Shown: piece by piece, positions 9,560 to 18,169 of the stretch
How positions within the stretch are numbered: position 1 is the stretch's first letter
Layout: each line of letters opens with the position of its first letter
Assembly: GCA_905181945.1 (NCBI GenBank)
Contig: CAJIZZ010000001.1
Span: 1-36,777 of the forward strand
DNA length: 36,777 bases
Source: an uncultured Porticoccus sp.
GTDB taxonomy: Bacteria; Pseudomonadota; Gammaproteobacteria; Pseudomonadales; Porticoccaceae
Reading direction: 5' to 3'
Program-made: the position numbers and the translations under genes
Notes under the pieces: generated by a model
Databases searched by the model: none
What the model saw: the letters and a program-made list of their open reading frames with translations, nothing else
What the model was told of the DNA's origin: nothing

Positions 9560-10245
9560 TTAATTGCGTGCCTGTAATAACTATAGATGGCCCAAGTGGC
9601 GCAGGAAAAGGGACTATTTGCCAGTTAATAGCAATTAAGCTTGGGTTTCATTATCTTGATAGTGGCGCGCTTTATAGATTATTAGTATTGGCCGCTATGC
9701 GTCATGCTGTAGATCTAAGTAATGTTGAATCGCTAGCTGTACTGGCTGCTCATATGGATATTTCTTTTAATATGAATAGTGAATTTGAGTCGCAGGTGAT
9801 ACTGGAGGGTGAAGACGTATCCGCTCTTATCCGCGATGAGCATATTGGTTCAGATGCCTCTACTATTGCAGCCCACCTGGAGGTGAGGACCGCGCTACTG
9901 AGCAGACAGCGTGCTTTTGCCAAATATCCTGGTCTTGTTGCGGATGGGCGTGATATGGGCACTATTGTATTTCCTGATGCGGGCGCTAAAATTTTCCTTA
10001 CGGCAAACTCTGAAATTCGGGCTAAAAGACGACATAAGCAGTTGATGGATAAGGGTAAAGATGCTAGTCTTGCCAGTCTCATAGAGCAGGTCAAAAAGCG
10101 AGATGAACGAGATATGACTCGCAAATCTTCGCCAATGGTTCCTGCTCATGATGCTGTAATCATTGATAGCTCACATATGAGCATTAATGGAGTATTAGAA
10201 CTGGGGTTAGAAATTGCTAAAAAAAATGGCATACACCCTCAGTAA
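9556..10245 (+). CDS. cmk: Cytidylate kinase
   Basis: Phosphorylates CMP and dCMP using ATP. The P-loop is DGPSGAGKGT (11-20), the nucleotide monophosphate-binding segment includes LDSGALYR, and DGRDMGTIVFPDA is the family signature. The length of 229 aa is normal. The ATG overlaps the tyrA-aroA stop (ATGA), so the two are probably translationally coupled. rpsA follows after a structured leader, the usual cmk-rpsA order in gammaproteobacteria. Confidence 0.97.
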   Translation: MINCVPVITIDGPSGAGKGTICQLIAIKLGFHYLDSGALYRLLVLAAMRHAVDLSNVESLAVLAAHMDISFNMNSEFESQVILEGEDVSALIRDEHIGSDASTIAAHLEVRTALLSRQRAFAKYPGLVADGRDMGTIVFPDAGAKIFLTANSEIRAKRRHKQLMDKGKDASLASLIEQVKKRDERDMTRKSSPMVPAHDAVIIDSSHMSINGVLELGLEIAKKNGIHPQ

Positions 10246-10254
10246 ATAGCCAAG

Positions 10255-10363
10255 TATTTGCGGCAAATAACCAGAAAAGCCACATTACTTTTTATTAATA
10301 ACCCACATAACTGGTGATGTGGCTTGTAGAGCCAATGGTTCTATTTTTCCTATAGGTGTCCCG
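10255..10363 (+). promoter_or_regulatory. Structured rpsA leader, candidate S1 autoregulatory region
   Basis: The cmk-rpsA gap contains several inverted repeats. AAGCCACAT (10277-10285) is perfectly complementary to ATGTGGCTT (10317-10325). The same 3' arm can instead pair with CCACAT (10303-10308), or its GGCT (10321-10324) can pair with AGCC (10330-10333), so the folds exclude one another. TATTTGC-G-GCAAATA lies at 10255-10269, and the palindrome CCTATAGG (10349-10356) overlaps the ribosome binding site. In E. coli the rpsA leader folds into hairpins and mediates repression by S1. Equivalence here is inference. Confidence 0.45.
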
Positions 10364-12046
10364 ATGAACGCGAATTTTGCAGAATTATTTGAAGAAAGTT
10401 TAAAAACAGTTGAGATGAATACCGGCGCGATTATAACCGGCGTCATTACTGATATTGATAAAGACTGGGTAACTGTCCACACCGGTCTTAAATCTGAAGG
10501 TGTTATTCCCAAGGAAGAGTTTTTTGATGATAACGGTGAAACCGCCATCGCTATTGGCGATGAAATACAAGTTTCTCTTGAGGCAGTAGAAGACGGGTTT
10601 GGTGCAACTAAATTGTCCAGAGAAAAGGCTCGAGCTGCTGAATCCTGGATTATCCTCGATGCTGCACTGAAGGCAGAAGAGGCAGTTATAGGAATTATAA
10701 GCGGTAAAGTGAAAGGTGGGTTTACAGTCGAAGTTCAAGGTTTGCGTGCATTTTTGCCAGGGTCTCTTATAGATGTTCGTCCAATTCGTGATACCTCGCA
10801 CTTAGAAAATAAGCCACTAGAATTCAAGGTCATAAAACTTGACCAGAAGCGCAATAATGTTGTGGTGTCTAGACGTGCCGTTATGGAGCAAGTTAACACT
10901 GTTGAGCGTGATGAGATGCTTGCTAACCTTGAAGAAGGGGCCACGGTTAAAGGCTTGATCAAGAATCTTACAGATTACGGTGCTTTTGTTGATCTTGGTG
11001 GAATAGACGGCCTATTGCATATAACTGATATGTCTTGGAAGCGCATAAAACATCCGTCTGAAATAGTAAATGTTGGTGATGATGTTGATGTAAAAATATT
11101 GAAATTTGATCGTGAGCGCAATCGTGTATCCTTGGGTATGAAGCAAATGGGCGAAGATCCTTGGGCTGACATAACAGGTCGTTACCCGCAAGGTGCTCGG
11201 ACCACCGCTACAGTTACCAACCTTACTGATTATGGTTGTTTTGCTGAGCTAGAAGATGGGGTTGAGGGTCTTGTTCATGTATCTGAAATGGATTGGACTA
11301 ATAAAAATATTCATCCATCTAAGGTGGTTCAGCTTGGTGACACAGTGGAAGTTATGATTCTGGATATTGATCAAGAGCGCCGTAGGATTTCTTTGGGTGT
11401 CAAGCAATGCTTTATGAACCCTTGGGATGAGTTTGGAACAACGCATGCAAAAGGTGCCAAAATTATTGGAAACATTAAGTCCATAACTGATTTTGGTATC
11501 TTTATCGGTTTAGATGGAGGCATTGATGGGCTGGTCCATCTCTCTGATATCTCATGGGATGAAGCTGGTGAAGAGGCTGTCCGTAATTATAAGAAAGGAG
11601 ACGAGGTAGAAACAGTCATCTTGTCTATAGACTCTGAAAGAGAGCGCATTTCTTTGGGCATCAAGCAATTAGCTGATGATCCTTTTGCTCGTTACGTGTC
11701 TGAATATGACAAAGGGGCAGTTGTTCTTGGCACTATTAAGGAAGTTGATGCCAAAGAAGCAGTCATTCTTCTGAGTGACGGTGTTGAAGCGCAACTGAAA
11801 GCATCAGAGCTGTCGCGAGAAAAGGTTGATGATGCATCTAAAATTCTGAAAGAGGGTGATGAGATAGAGACAAAAATTATTAATATAGATCGAAAGAATC
11901 GGATAATTTCTTTATCAGTCAAAGCCAAGGATGTAGAAGAGGAAAAAACTGCAATAAAAGAGCACAAAAAATCAGAAGTAGAGAGCGTAACTCCAACTAC
12001 TATAGGCGATTTAATTAAAGCTCAGATGGAAAACAAAGAGAGTTGA
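10364..12046 (+). CDS. rpsA: 30S ribosomal protein S1
   Basis: mRNA-binding protein of the small ribosomal subunit, needed for initiation on structured or weak leaders. The 560-aa protein carries six S1 (OB-fold) repeats at about residues 20-87, 105-171, 192-260, 277-347, 364-434 and 451-520. Near-invariant stretches include [16 protein letters not shown] and [20 protein letters not shown]. An in-frame GTG at 10319 would add 15 unrelated residues. The ATG at 10364 is preferred because AGGTG (10354-10358) precedes it by 5 nt and [13 protein letters not shown] matches the known S1 start. ihfB follows after 80 bp. Confidence 0.98.
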   Translation: MNANFAELFEESLKTVEMNTGAIITGVITDIDKDWVTVHTGLKSEGVIPKEEFFDDNGETAIAIGDEIQVSLEAVEDGFGATKLSREKARAAESWIILDAALKAEEAVIGIISGKVKGGFTVEVQGLRAFLPGSLIDVRPIRDTSHLENKPLEFKVIKLDQKRNNVVVSRRAVMEQVNTVERDEMLANLEEGATVKGLIKNLTDYGAFVDLGGIDGLLHITDMSWKRIKHPSEIVNVGDDVDVKILKFDRERNRVSLGMKQMGEDPWADITGRYPQGARTTATVTNLTDYGCFAELEDGVEGLVHVSEMDWTNKNIHPSKVVQLGDTVEVMILDIDQERRRISLGVKQCFMNPWDEFGTTHAKGAKIIGNIKSITDFGIFIGLDGGIDGLVHLSDISWDEAGEEAVRNYKKGDEVETVILSIDSERERISLGIKQLADDPFARYVSEYDKGAVVLGTIKEVDAKEAVILLSDGVEAQLKASELSREKVDDASKILKEGDEIETKIINIDRKNRIISLSVKAKDVEEEKTAIKEHKKSEVESVTPTTIGDLIKAQMENKES

Positions 12047-12060
12047 CGCTATAAGGCAAG

Positions 12061-12092
12061 GGGTGGTAGAAATTGCTACCTCTTGTTTTGAT
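12061..12092 (+). terminator. Weak intrinsic terminator after rpsA
   Basis: GGTAG (12066-12070) pairs with CTACC (12077-12081) around a 6-nt loop, and the stem can extend outward with mismatches and G-T pairs. A U-rich tail (CTCTTGTTTTGATT) follows. It could reduce readthrough from rpsA into ihfB. Confidence 0.35.
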
Positions 12093-12126
12093 TCAATTAA
12101 TGTAATCACTAACCGTATAGAAATTT

Positions 12127-12411
12127 ATGACAAAATCAGAACTAATAGAATCTATTATAAGTAAACAGGATCAGCTTATTCCGGTTGATGTGGATCTCGC
12201 CATTAAGATGATCTTAGAGAAAATGATCCAAACACTTTCTGCGAATGAGAGAATCGAAATAAGAGGTTTTGGTAGTTTTTGCCTGCATCACCGTGCTTCC
12301 CGTATTGGGAGAAACCCGAAGACAGGAGCAGCGGTAGAATTAGCTAGCAGATCAGTACCGTACTTTAAGCCTGGCAAGGAGCTACGCGAAAGAGTTAACG
12401 TTCCTGTATAA
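12127..12411 (+). CDS. ihfB: Integration host factor subunit beta
   Basis: DNA-bending protein that works as a heterodimer with IhfA. The 94-aa protein has the HU/IHF fold, with the RGFGSF turn and the arm motif RIGRNPKTG containing the intercalating proline, and it ends [13 protein letters not shown] as IhfB proteins do. It lies in the conserved cmk-rpsA-ihfB order. No convincing Shine-Dalgarno sequence precedes the ATG (CGTATAGAAATTT), so translation may be weak or coupled to another signal. The partner gene ihfA is in this window only about 10.6 kb away. Confidence 0.96.
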   Translation: MTKSELIESIISKQDQLIPVDVDLAIKMILEKMIQTLSANERIEIRGFGSFCLHHRASRIGRNPKTGAAVELASRSVPYFKPGKELRERVNVPV

Positions 12412-12516
12412 AATTTAATTCCGCTCAAGTTATTTTTTAACCCTAAAGCAAAGCCAAAAATATCTTTGTTGCAGTAGAGGAAAAGGCTCTCCTTTTAGGT
12501 TCTTCTTGGAGTTCTC

Positions 12517-12807
12517 GTGTCAGCACTAAAAAATATTTTATGGTTGCTCATTACTTTTATTTCTGTCGCTTTGGGAGCCTGGATTGTCATCGATAATCCA
12601 GACCCGGCATCTTTCAAGATTTTTGGCTTTGCGTCGAACACTTTACCCCTTGGGTTGTGGTTGCTTGGAAGCTTCTCAATGGGATGTATAGCTTCACTGC
12701 TAGTCACCTCTTCGACCTTAATTAGATTAAATTATAGATTACGAAGAGCTGATAGACAGTATGTTAAGTTAAAATCCTCCATAGCGGATATCAAGGAAGA
12801 AAAATAA
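12517..12807 (+). CDS. lapA: LapA-domain inner membrane protein (DUF1049)
   Basis: Small membrane protein of 96 aa. Two hydrophobic segments are visible, at about residues 5-25 and 44-66, followed by a charged, coiled-coil-like C terminus (RLRRADRQYVKLKSSIADIKEEK). The position after ihfB and before pyrF fits LapA, which in E. coli acts with LapB in lipopolysaccharide assembly. The start is a GTG with TTGGAG (12507-12511) 5 nt upstream. A 6-bp hairpin (AAAAGG-CTCT-CCTTTT, 12481-12496) precedes it. The stop overlaps the pyrF ATG (TAATG). The lapB gene that sits between lapA and pyrF in E. coli is absent. Confidence 0.85.
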   Translation: MSALKNILWLLITFISVALGAWIVIDNPDPASFKIFGFASNTLPLGLWLLGSFSMGCIASLLVTSSTLIRLNYRLRRADRQYVKLKSSIADIKEEK

Positions 12808-13505
12808 TGAAGACTAGCGATCCAAAGATTATTGTTGCTCTTGATTATAGCGACACCAAAGATGTCATCAGGTTCGCTGATTCAGTTACGCCATCACTTT
12901 GCAGGCTCAAGGTTGGTAAAGAACTGTTTACCCATGCCGGCCCAGAAGTTGTTTCAGATCTCATCAAAAAAGGTTTTGATATCTTTCTTGATCTTAAATT
13001 CTATGATATCCCCAATACGGTCTCTGGTGCTATTGGTGTTGCTGCAGATATGGGTGTCTGGATGACAGATGTTCATGCTTCTGGCGGAAAGAGGATGATG
13101 GAGGAAGCAAAAAATACATTAGAAAAAAATAATAGTGACATGCTGCTTGTCGCTGTGACAGTTTTAACTAGTTTTTCTAGTGATGATTTAAGTGATGTTG
13201 GCATTTCCTTGACCCCTGGAGAACAAGCACTTCGACTCGCTGCTCTTGCCAAAAATTCAGGTATGGACGGTGTGGTTTCATCAGCTGGAGAAGTTAAAGA
13301 ATTGCGCAAGGCCTGCGGCGAAGACTTTATCTTAGTCACTCCGGGTATACGCGCCATTGCAGCTAAGTCAGACGACCAGCGTCGAATTTTTACGCCCTCC
13401 GAAGCTATGGTTAGCGGAAGTAGTTATTTGGTAGTTGGCCGCCCAATTACCCAGGCGTTAAATCCTGCTGAAGCATTAAAGCTCATAATTGATGAGATCT
13501 CATAA
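12807..13505 (+). CDS. pyrF: Orotidine 5'-phosphate decarboxylase
   Basis: Last step of de novo UMP synthesis. The 232-aa barrel has the catalytic Asp-Lys-Asp cluster in LDLKFYDIPNT (Asp62, Lys64, Asp67), a preceding VGKELF lysine (Lys38), the phosphate-binding VTPGIR loop and the VVGRPIT C-terminal signature. It overlaps the lapA stop by 1 nt. An inverted TTTAGA/TCTAAA repeat shortly after the stop is too weak to call a terminator. Confidence 0.97.
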   Translation: MKTSDPKIIVALDYSDTKDVIRFADSVTPSLCRLKVGKELFTHAGPEVVSDLIKKGFDIFLDLKFYDIPNTVSGAIGVAADMGVWMTDVHASGGKRMMEEAKNTLEKNNSDMLLVAVTVLTSFSSDDLSDVGISLTPGEQALRLAALAKNSGMDGVVSSAGEVKELRKACGEDFILVTPGIRAIAAKSDDQRRIFTPSEAMVSGSSYLVVGRPITQALNPAEALKLIIDEIS

Positions 13506-13591
13506 GTATTCTTTAGAGGCTCTCTTTTCTAAACTAGACTCCAAAAATCTAAATAAAATATAGCACAGTCGGTAGAGAGCGATGATGGGAG

Positions 13592-13619
13592 AAATAAAAA
13601 GGCGATCCTAAGATCGCCT
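13592..13619 (-). terminator. Intrinsic terminator of tRNA-Asn
   Basis: On the minus strand a perfect 8-bp stem, AGGCGATC/GATCGCCT (13600-13619) with a 4-nt loop, is followed by a U-rich tail (TTTTTATTT, ending near 13592). It lies 41 nt past the 3' end of tRNA-Asn. The hairpin could also slow pyrF transcripts coming from the other side. Confidence 0.8.
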
Positions 13620-13660
13620 ATAAGTGCATGTAGAAGCTAAATTTACATACGTTTTTTGTT

Positions 13661-13736
13661 TGGCTCCGCCTGCTGGGCTCGAACCAGCGACCCAATGATT
13701 AACAGTCATTTGCTCTACCAACTGAGCTAAGGCGGA
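13661..13736 (-). tRNA. tRNA-Asn (GUU)
   Basis: The minus strand folds as a full cloverleaf of 76 nt. The acceptor TCCGCCT pairs with AGGCGGA, the D arm has AGCTCAGTTGGTAGAGC, the anticodon loop is CTGTTAA (GTT), the T arm has GGTTCGAGCC, and CCA is encoded. It stands alone with its own promoter and terminator. Confidence 0.97.
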
Positions 13737-13752
13737 TCGTTATGACGCGGGT

Positions 13753-13781
13753 ATCTTATATATCGACAAAGAGTGAGTCAA
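13753..13781 (-). promoter_or_regulatory. Putative tRNA-Asn promoter
   Basis: On the minus strand TTGACT (13776-13781) and TAAGAT (13753-13758) are separated by 17 nt. A GC-rich stretch, ACCCGCGTC, follows the -10. Such a discriminator is typical of stable-RNA promoters under stringent control. Confidence 0.6.
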
Positions 13782-13801
13782 CCTTAATCCCACATCAACT
13801 T

Positions 13802-13823
13802 ATAGGCACTTATAGCCTATAAT
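13802..13823 (+). promoter_or_regulatory. Putative uvrB promoter with overlapping inverted repeat
   Basis: A perfect TATAAT lies at 13818-13823, 39 nt before the uvrB start; the -35 is poor. An inverted repeat, ATAGGC (13802-13807) and GCCTAT (13815-13820), overlaps the -10. No LexA-type CTGT-N8-ACAG box is visible. Confidence 0.45.
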
Positions 13824-13862
13824 AGAGCTAACTCTTTATCTTTTTAATATAAGGCTGTATTA

Positions 13863-15878
13863 GTGTCAAAATTATTTAATTTGGTAAGCTCTTATGTTCC
13901 AGCAGGAGACCAGCCTTTAGCGATTAAACAGCTAATAGAAGGTCTTGAGTCAGGATTGGCAGCGCAAACATTGCTAGGTGTTACTGGGTCAGGCAAGACC
14001 TTTACTATCGCGAATGTCATAGATAAAGTGCAGCGACCTACAATCGTCCTTGCTCACAATAAAACTTTAGCTGCCCAGCTTTATGGTGAGTTTAGGGATT
14101 TTTTTCCTAATAATGCCGTTGAATATTTCGTATCTTATTATGATTACTATCAGCCAGAAGCTTATGTGCCATCGTCTGGTACTTTTATTGAAAAAGATGC
14201 TTCCGTCAATCAGCATATAGAGCAAATGCGACTATCGGCGACCAAAGCTTTGCTGGAGCGCAAGGATGTTATTGTTGTGGCTACAGTTTCATCTATTTAT
14301 GGATTAGGGGACCCTGCTTCCTATATGAAAATGTTGCTCCACTTGGTCAGGGGCGATTTAATAGACCAGCGATCAATTTTGCGTCGCCTAGCTGAGCTGC
14401 AATACACAAGAAATGATGCTGTTTTTCAGCGTTCAACTTATCGTGTTCGCGGCGATGTTATTGATATATATCCTGCTGATTCTGCGCAGGAGGCAGTCAG
14501 AATAGAAACTTTCGATGATGTCGTTGAAAATATCTCATTATTTGATCCTTTAACTGGTGAAGTTTTAAGACGCGTACCTCGAATAACTGTATACCCAAAG
14601 TCACATTATGTGACACCTCGACAAGTGATACATGATTCTATTGATAAAATAAAAGAAGAGCTTGCAGTGCGACTGGAGCAACTAAGGTCTGTTCATAAAT
14701 TAGTTGAGGAGCAGAGGTTACGAGAACGGACTTGTTACGACATCGAGATGATGTCTGAGCTTGGCTACTGTAATGGTATTGAAAATTATTCTCGATATCT
14801 TTCTGGAAGGGAGCAAGGGGACCCTCCTCCTACATTGTTCGACTACTTGCCTAATGATGCTTTGCTGGTAGTCGACGAGTCACATGTAACCATTCCTCAG
14901 CTGGGGGCGATGTACAAAGGGGATCGTTCACGAAAGGAGACATTGGTAGAGTATGGCTTTCGTCTTCCCTCAGCGCTTGATAATCGGCCGTTAAGGTTTG
15001 ATGAATGGGAAAATTTGGCTCCACAGATGATCTTTGTTTCTGCGACTCCTAGCAGATATGAGTCGGCTACTGAAGGGCAAATAGTTCGTCAGGTTGTTCG
15101 ACCTACTGGCCTGCTTGATCCTGAGATTTTTGTGCGACCGGCAGTCTCTCAGGTTGATGATGTATTGTCTGAGATTAATATATGTGTAGCGAAGCAACAA
15201 AGAATACTAATTACTGTATTAACCAAGCGTATGGCCGAAGATTTTACTGATTACCTTAGTGACCATAATGTTCGAGTGCGCTACCTTCATTCAGACATAG
15301 ATACCGTAGAAAGAATAGAGATCATAAGGGATTTACGTTTAGGAAAATTCGATGTTCTTGTGGGTATAAACTTACTGAGAGAAGGATTAGACATTCCAGA
15401 AGTGGCCTTAGTGGCTATTTTTGATGCTGACAAAGAAGGATTCTTGCGTTCAGAGCAGTCAATGATTCAGACAATTGGTCGAGCAGCAAGACATGTGGAA
15501 GGAAGAGCCATTCTTTATGCAGACAAAATAACCGGCTCAATGGATAGAGCTATAAAAGAAACGGAAAATCGTCGTGCGGCGCAGATTCAGTACAATAAAG
15601 ATCATGATATTACCCCCAAGGGAATTGTAAAATCAGTAACAGATATAATGGATGGTGCAGCTGTAATTCCTGGGAAGAAGCCACGCAAGATCACAGATTT
15701 GAATGAAGTTAATTTGCTTGATAGGTCAGGCCTTCACAGTGAGTCCGACATATGGAAAAAAATCACTGTGTTAGAAGAAAAAATGTTTTTAAGCGCAAAA
15801 AATTTGGATTTTGAAGTTGCCGCAAGCATACGTGACGAAGTTGCTTGCTTAAAGGAAATAGTTGACGGGCTTGCTTGA
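13863..15878 (+). CDS. uvrB: UvrABC excision nuclease subunit B
   Basis: Damage-verifying helicase-like subunit of nucleotide excision repair. The 671-aa protein has Walker A GVTGSGKT (39-46), the beta-hairpin region [20 protein letters not shown], the DESH box (VVDESHVT), helicase motifs V and VI ([23 protein letters not shown]), and a C-terminal UVR domain ([22 protein letters not shown]) that contacts UvrC. The start is a GTG with AAGG (13851-13854) 8 nt upstream. Its neighbours on both sides are minus-strand tRNA genes. No SOS operator is visible, unlike E. coli uvrB. Confidence 0.98.
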   Translation: MSKLFNLVSSYVPAGDQPLAIKQLIEGLESGLAAQTLLGVTGSGKTFTIANVIDKVQRPTIVLAHNKTLAAQLYGEFRDFFPNNAVEYFVSYYDYYQPEAYVPSSGTFIEKDASVNQHIEQMRLSATKALLERKDVIVVATVSSIYGLGDPASYMKMLLHLVRGDLIDQRSILRRLAELQYTRNDAVFQRSTYRVRGDVIDIYPADSAQEAVRIETFDDVVENISLFDPLTGEVLRRVPRITVYPKSHYVTPRQVIHDSIDKIKEELAVRLEQLRSVHKLVEEQRLRERTCYDIEMMSELGYCNGIENYSRYLSGREQGDPPPTLFDYLPNDALLVVDESHVTIPQLGAMYKGDRSRKETLVEYGFRLPSALDNRPLRFDEWENLAPQMIFVSATPSRYESATEGQIVRQVVRPTGLLDPEIFVRPAVSQVDDVLSEINICVAKQQRILITVLTKRMAEDFTDYLSDHNVRVRYLHSDIDTVERIEIIRDLRLGKFDVLVGINLLREGLDIPEVALVAIFDADKEGFLRSEQSMIQTIGRAARHVEGRAILYADKITGSMDRAIKETENRRAAQIQYNKDHDITPKGIVKSVTDIMDGAAVIPGKKPRKITDLNEVNLLDRSGLHSESDIWKKITVLEEKMFLSAKNLDFEVAASIRDEVACLKEIVDGLA

Positions 15879-15913
15879 TGATGAAAAAAAGTGCGCATTT
15901 ATTAAATAATCAT

Positions 15914-15989
15914 TGGTAGGCACGAGTGGATTCGAACCACCGACCCCCACCATGTCAAGGTGGTGCTCTAACCCCTGAGCTACGTGCCT
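15914..15989 (-). tRNA. tRNA-Val (GAC)
   Basis: The minus strand forms a 76-nt cloverleaf. The acceptor AGGCACG pairs with CGTGCCT, the D arm has AGCTCAGGGGTTAGAGC, the anticodon stem CCACC/GGTGG holds the loop TTGACAT (GAC), the T arm has GGTTCGAATCC, and CCA is encoded. It is convergent with uvrB. No clear intrinsic terminator is seen in the 35 bp between them. Confidence 0.96.
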
Positions 15990-16031
15990 GCTATTTCCCA
16001 CTTGCTATGTGTCATTCTGCAAGAGGCGCGT

Positions 16032-16060
16032 AATTTAACAGCGCAGTGGCATCGTGACAA
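16032..16060 (-). promoter_or_regulatory. Putative tRNA-Val(GAC) promoter
   Basis: On the minus strand TTGTCA (16055-16060) and TAAATT (16032-16037) are 17 nt apart, followed by the GC-rich discriminator ACGCGCC. The predicted 5' leader is about 36 nt. Confidence 0.5.
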
Positions 16061-16108
16061 GTAAATTTCCAACTCTCTACATAATAGCCCGTAAACGGAT
16101 AAGCTCTC

Positions 16109-16136
16109 TTGATTCTCTCTTTTAAGCAGGTAGAAT
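16109..16136 (+). promoter_or_regulatory. Putative thrS promoter
   Basis: TTGATT (16109-16114) and TAGAAT (16131-16136) are 16 nt apart. The predicted start near 16143 would give a leader of about 84 nt made almost wholly of the two operator hairpins. Confidence 0.55.
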
Positions 16137-16152
16137 GGCAACTTTCTCATAG

Positions 16153-16218
16153 AATGCTATATGTGTAAGATATAGCATTTACCACGTGACCCTTGGTAGC
16201 GGTCACCACTGGAAAGGA
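16153..16218 (+). promoter_or_regulatory. thrS leader: candidate ThrRS translational operator (tRNA-Thr anticodon mimics)
   Basis: Two hairpins precede thrS. The first is a perfect 9-bp stem, AATGCTATA/TATAGCATT (16153-16161, 16171-16179), with loop TGTGTAAGA that contains TGT-AA, like the 3' part of the tRNA-Thr(UGU) anticodon loop. The second is a 6-bp stem, GTGACC/GGTCAC (16186-16191, 16201-16206), with loop CTTGGTAGC that contains TTGGTA as in the tRNA-Thr(GGU) anticodon loop. The ribosome binding site AAAGGA (16213-16218) follows at once. E. coli ThrRS represses its own mRNA by binding two such hairpins. The family is known; this member is inferred from sequence. Confidence 0.75.
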
Positions 16219-16226
16219 CACATGTA

Positions 16227-18152
16227 ATGTTTATTATCACTCTTCCTGACTCCAGTCAGCGCAGCTATCCATCTCCAATAAGCGTTTATGACGTAGCAGC
16301 TGATATCGGTCCAGGTCTTGCTAGCGATGCTTTAGCAGGAAAAGTTGATGGTATGTTGTTTGATTTGTCTCATGTTATTGAATCTGACGCAGAACTATCA
16401 ATTGTCACCAGCAAGTCCGAAGAAGGGCTTGAAATAATTCGTCATAGTACGGCTCATTTAATGGCACAGGCAGTAAAGATTTTATTTCCAGAGGTTCAGG
16501 TTACAATTGGCCCTGTTATAGAGAACGGTTTCTATTATGATTTTTCGTATGAAAGACCTTTTACGCCACAAGATTTAGATGCTATAGAAAAAAAAATGAG
16601 CAGCCTGGTGGCCGAAGACGCTATTGTGGTTAGGCGAGAACTGGGACGTGACGATGCTGTAAGTCACTTTTTGAGTCTTGGTGAGAAATTTAAAGCAGAA
16701 ATTATTGAAGATATCCCTTCTGATCAAACGCTGTCTCTGTATAGGCAGAATGAGTTTGAAGATCTTTGTCGTGGTCCCCATGTTCCGTCATTAGGAAAGT
16801 TGAAGCATTTTAAGCTAATGAAGGTTGCTGGCGCCTATTGGCGGGGCGACGCAAAAAACCAGATGTTACAACGTATATACGGTACAGCATGGAGAAGCAA
16901 AAAAGAATTACAATCTTATCTTTATCAGCTTGAAGAGGCGGAAAAAAGAGATCATCGAAAGTTAGCGAAGAAATTTAATTTATTTCATCTGCAGGAAGAA
17001 GCTCCAGGCATGATTTTCTGGCACCCTAAGGGGTGGAGCATCTATACTGTAATTGAAAGCTATATGCGTGATATACAGCGCTTGAACGGTTACCAAGAGA
17101 TTAGGACCCCATTAATTGTAGCTAGATCTCTTTGGGAAAAATCTGGGCATTGGGATAAATTTCGTGAAAATATGTTTACCGTGCAATCTGAAGCTGATGA
17201 TTTTGCAGTAAAGCCAATGAACTGCCCTTGTCATGTACAGATTTTTAACCAGGGGCTAAAAAGTTATCGCGATTTACCTCTAAGGCTAGCTGAATTTGGC
17301 TCTTGTCATCGTGATGAAGCTTCAGGTACGTTGCAGGGTTTGATGCGAGTCAGGGGTTTTGTCCAAGATGACGCCCATATATTTTGTACCGAATCTCAAA
17401 TTCTAGATGAAGTGGCTACGTTTACTGACTTGCTATTTTCGGTTTACAGGGATTTTGGTTTTGATGATATTATTATTAGGCTTTCAACTCGCCCTGAAAG
17501 CAGAGTGGGCAGTGACGAGGTTTGGGATAAGGCCGAAGATTCTCTCATAAAAGCTTTGAGTTCAAAAAATCTGGATTATGATCTGCTACCAGGAGAAGGG
17601 GCATTTTATGGCCCAAAAATTGAATTCTCTCTTAAAGACTGCCTTGGGCGTATATGGCAGTGTGGAACCATACAGGTGGATTTTTCTATGCCTGAGAGGC
17701 TAGGCGCACAGTATGTGTCAGAAGATGGATCCAGAAAAGTACCTGTTATGTTGCATAGGGCAATACTAGGTTCTTTTGAAAGATTCATAGGGATTTTAAT
17801 AGAGCACTATGAGGGTAATTTCCCAGTATGGCTGTCTCCCTGCCAAGCTGTAGTGATGAATATTACAGATAGTCAGGCCAAATATGTGATAGATTTAGTC
17901 GATTCCTTGAAAAACAAAGGCTTTCGTATCGAAAATGACTTGAGAAACGAGAAGATCGGCTTTAAAATCCGCGAGCACACAATTCAGAAAATCCCCTATT
18001 TGTTAGTTATAGGCGATAAAGAGGTCGAGTCCCAGACAGTTACTGTTCGCTCTTCGAACGGAAAAGACCTCGGGGCTATGGAGATCTCTAGCTTTGTTAT
18101 GCTGCTGGAGAGAGATATTTCACTTCGCGGACGTATGAATTTTGAAAATTAA
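16227..18152 (+). CDS. thrS: Threonyl-tRNA synthetase
   Basis: Class II synthetase that charges tRNA-Thr. The 641-aa protein has an N-terminal TGS domain (1-62), the editing domain with HSTAH (His73, His77) and CRGPH, and the catalytic core with MNCPCH (zinc Cys near residue 334), [12 protein letters not shown] and the [13 protein letters not shown] motif 3 region. The C-terminal anticodon-binding domain ends the protein. All zinc and editing residues appear intact. It leads the conserved cluster thrS-infC-rpmI-rplT-pheST-ihfA. Regulation is probably translational through the leader. infC begins 17 nt after the stop. Confidence 0.98.
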   Translation: MFIITLPDSSQRSYPSPISVYDVAADIGPGLASDALAGKVDGMLFDLSHVIESDAELSIVTSKSEEGLEIIRHSTAHLMAQAVKILFPEVQVTIGPVIENGFYYDFSYERPFTPQDLDAIEKKMSSLVAEDAIVVRRELGRDDAVSHFLSLGEKFKAEIIEDIPSDQTLSLYRQNEFEDLCRGPHVPSLGKLKHFKLMKVAGAYWRGDAKNQMLQRIYGTAWRSKKELQSYLYQLEEAEKRDHRKLAKKFNLFHLQEEAPGMIFWHPKGWSIYTVIESYMRDIQRLNGYQEIRTPLIVARSLWEKSGHWDKFRENMFTVQSEADDFAVKPMNCPCHVQIFNQGLKSYRDLPLRLAEFGSCHRDEASGTLQGLMRVRGFVQDDAHIFCTESQILDEVATFTDLLFSVYRDFGFDDIIIRLSTRPESRVGSDEVWDKAEDSLIKALSSKNLDYDLLPGEGAFYGPKIEFSLKDCLGRIWQCGTIQVDFSMPERLGAQYVSEDGSRKVPVMLHRAILGSFERFIGILIEHYEGNFPVWLSPCQAVVMNITDSQAKYVIDLVDSLKNKGFRIENDLRNEKIGFKIREHTIQKIPYLLVIGDKEVESQTVTVRSSNGKDLGAMEISSFVMLLERDISLRGRMNFEN

Positions 18153-18169
18153 TGCTTGGAGAATAAATT

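Noticed and set aside
9750-10149. Two long antisense frames (124 and 84 aa) opposite cmk
   Set aside because: Both are antisense to a clear kinase, overlap each other, and show no recognisable motif.
15879-15913. Possible terminator between uvrB and tRNA-Val
   Set aside because: An A-run on the plus strand gives a T-run on the minus strand, but no stable stem precedes it in either direction.
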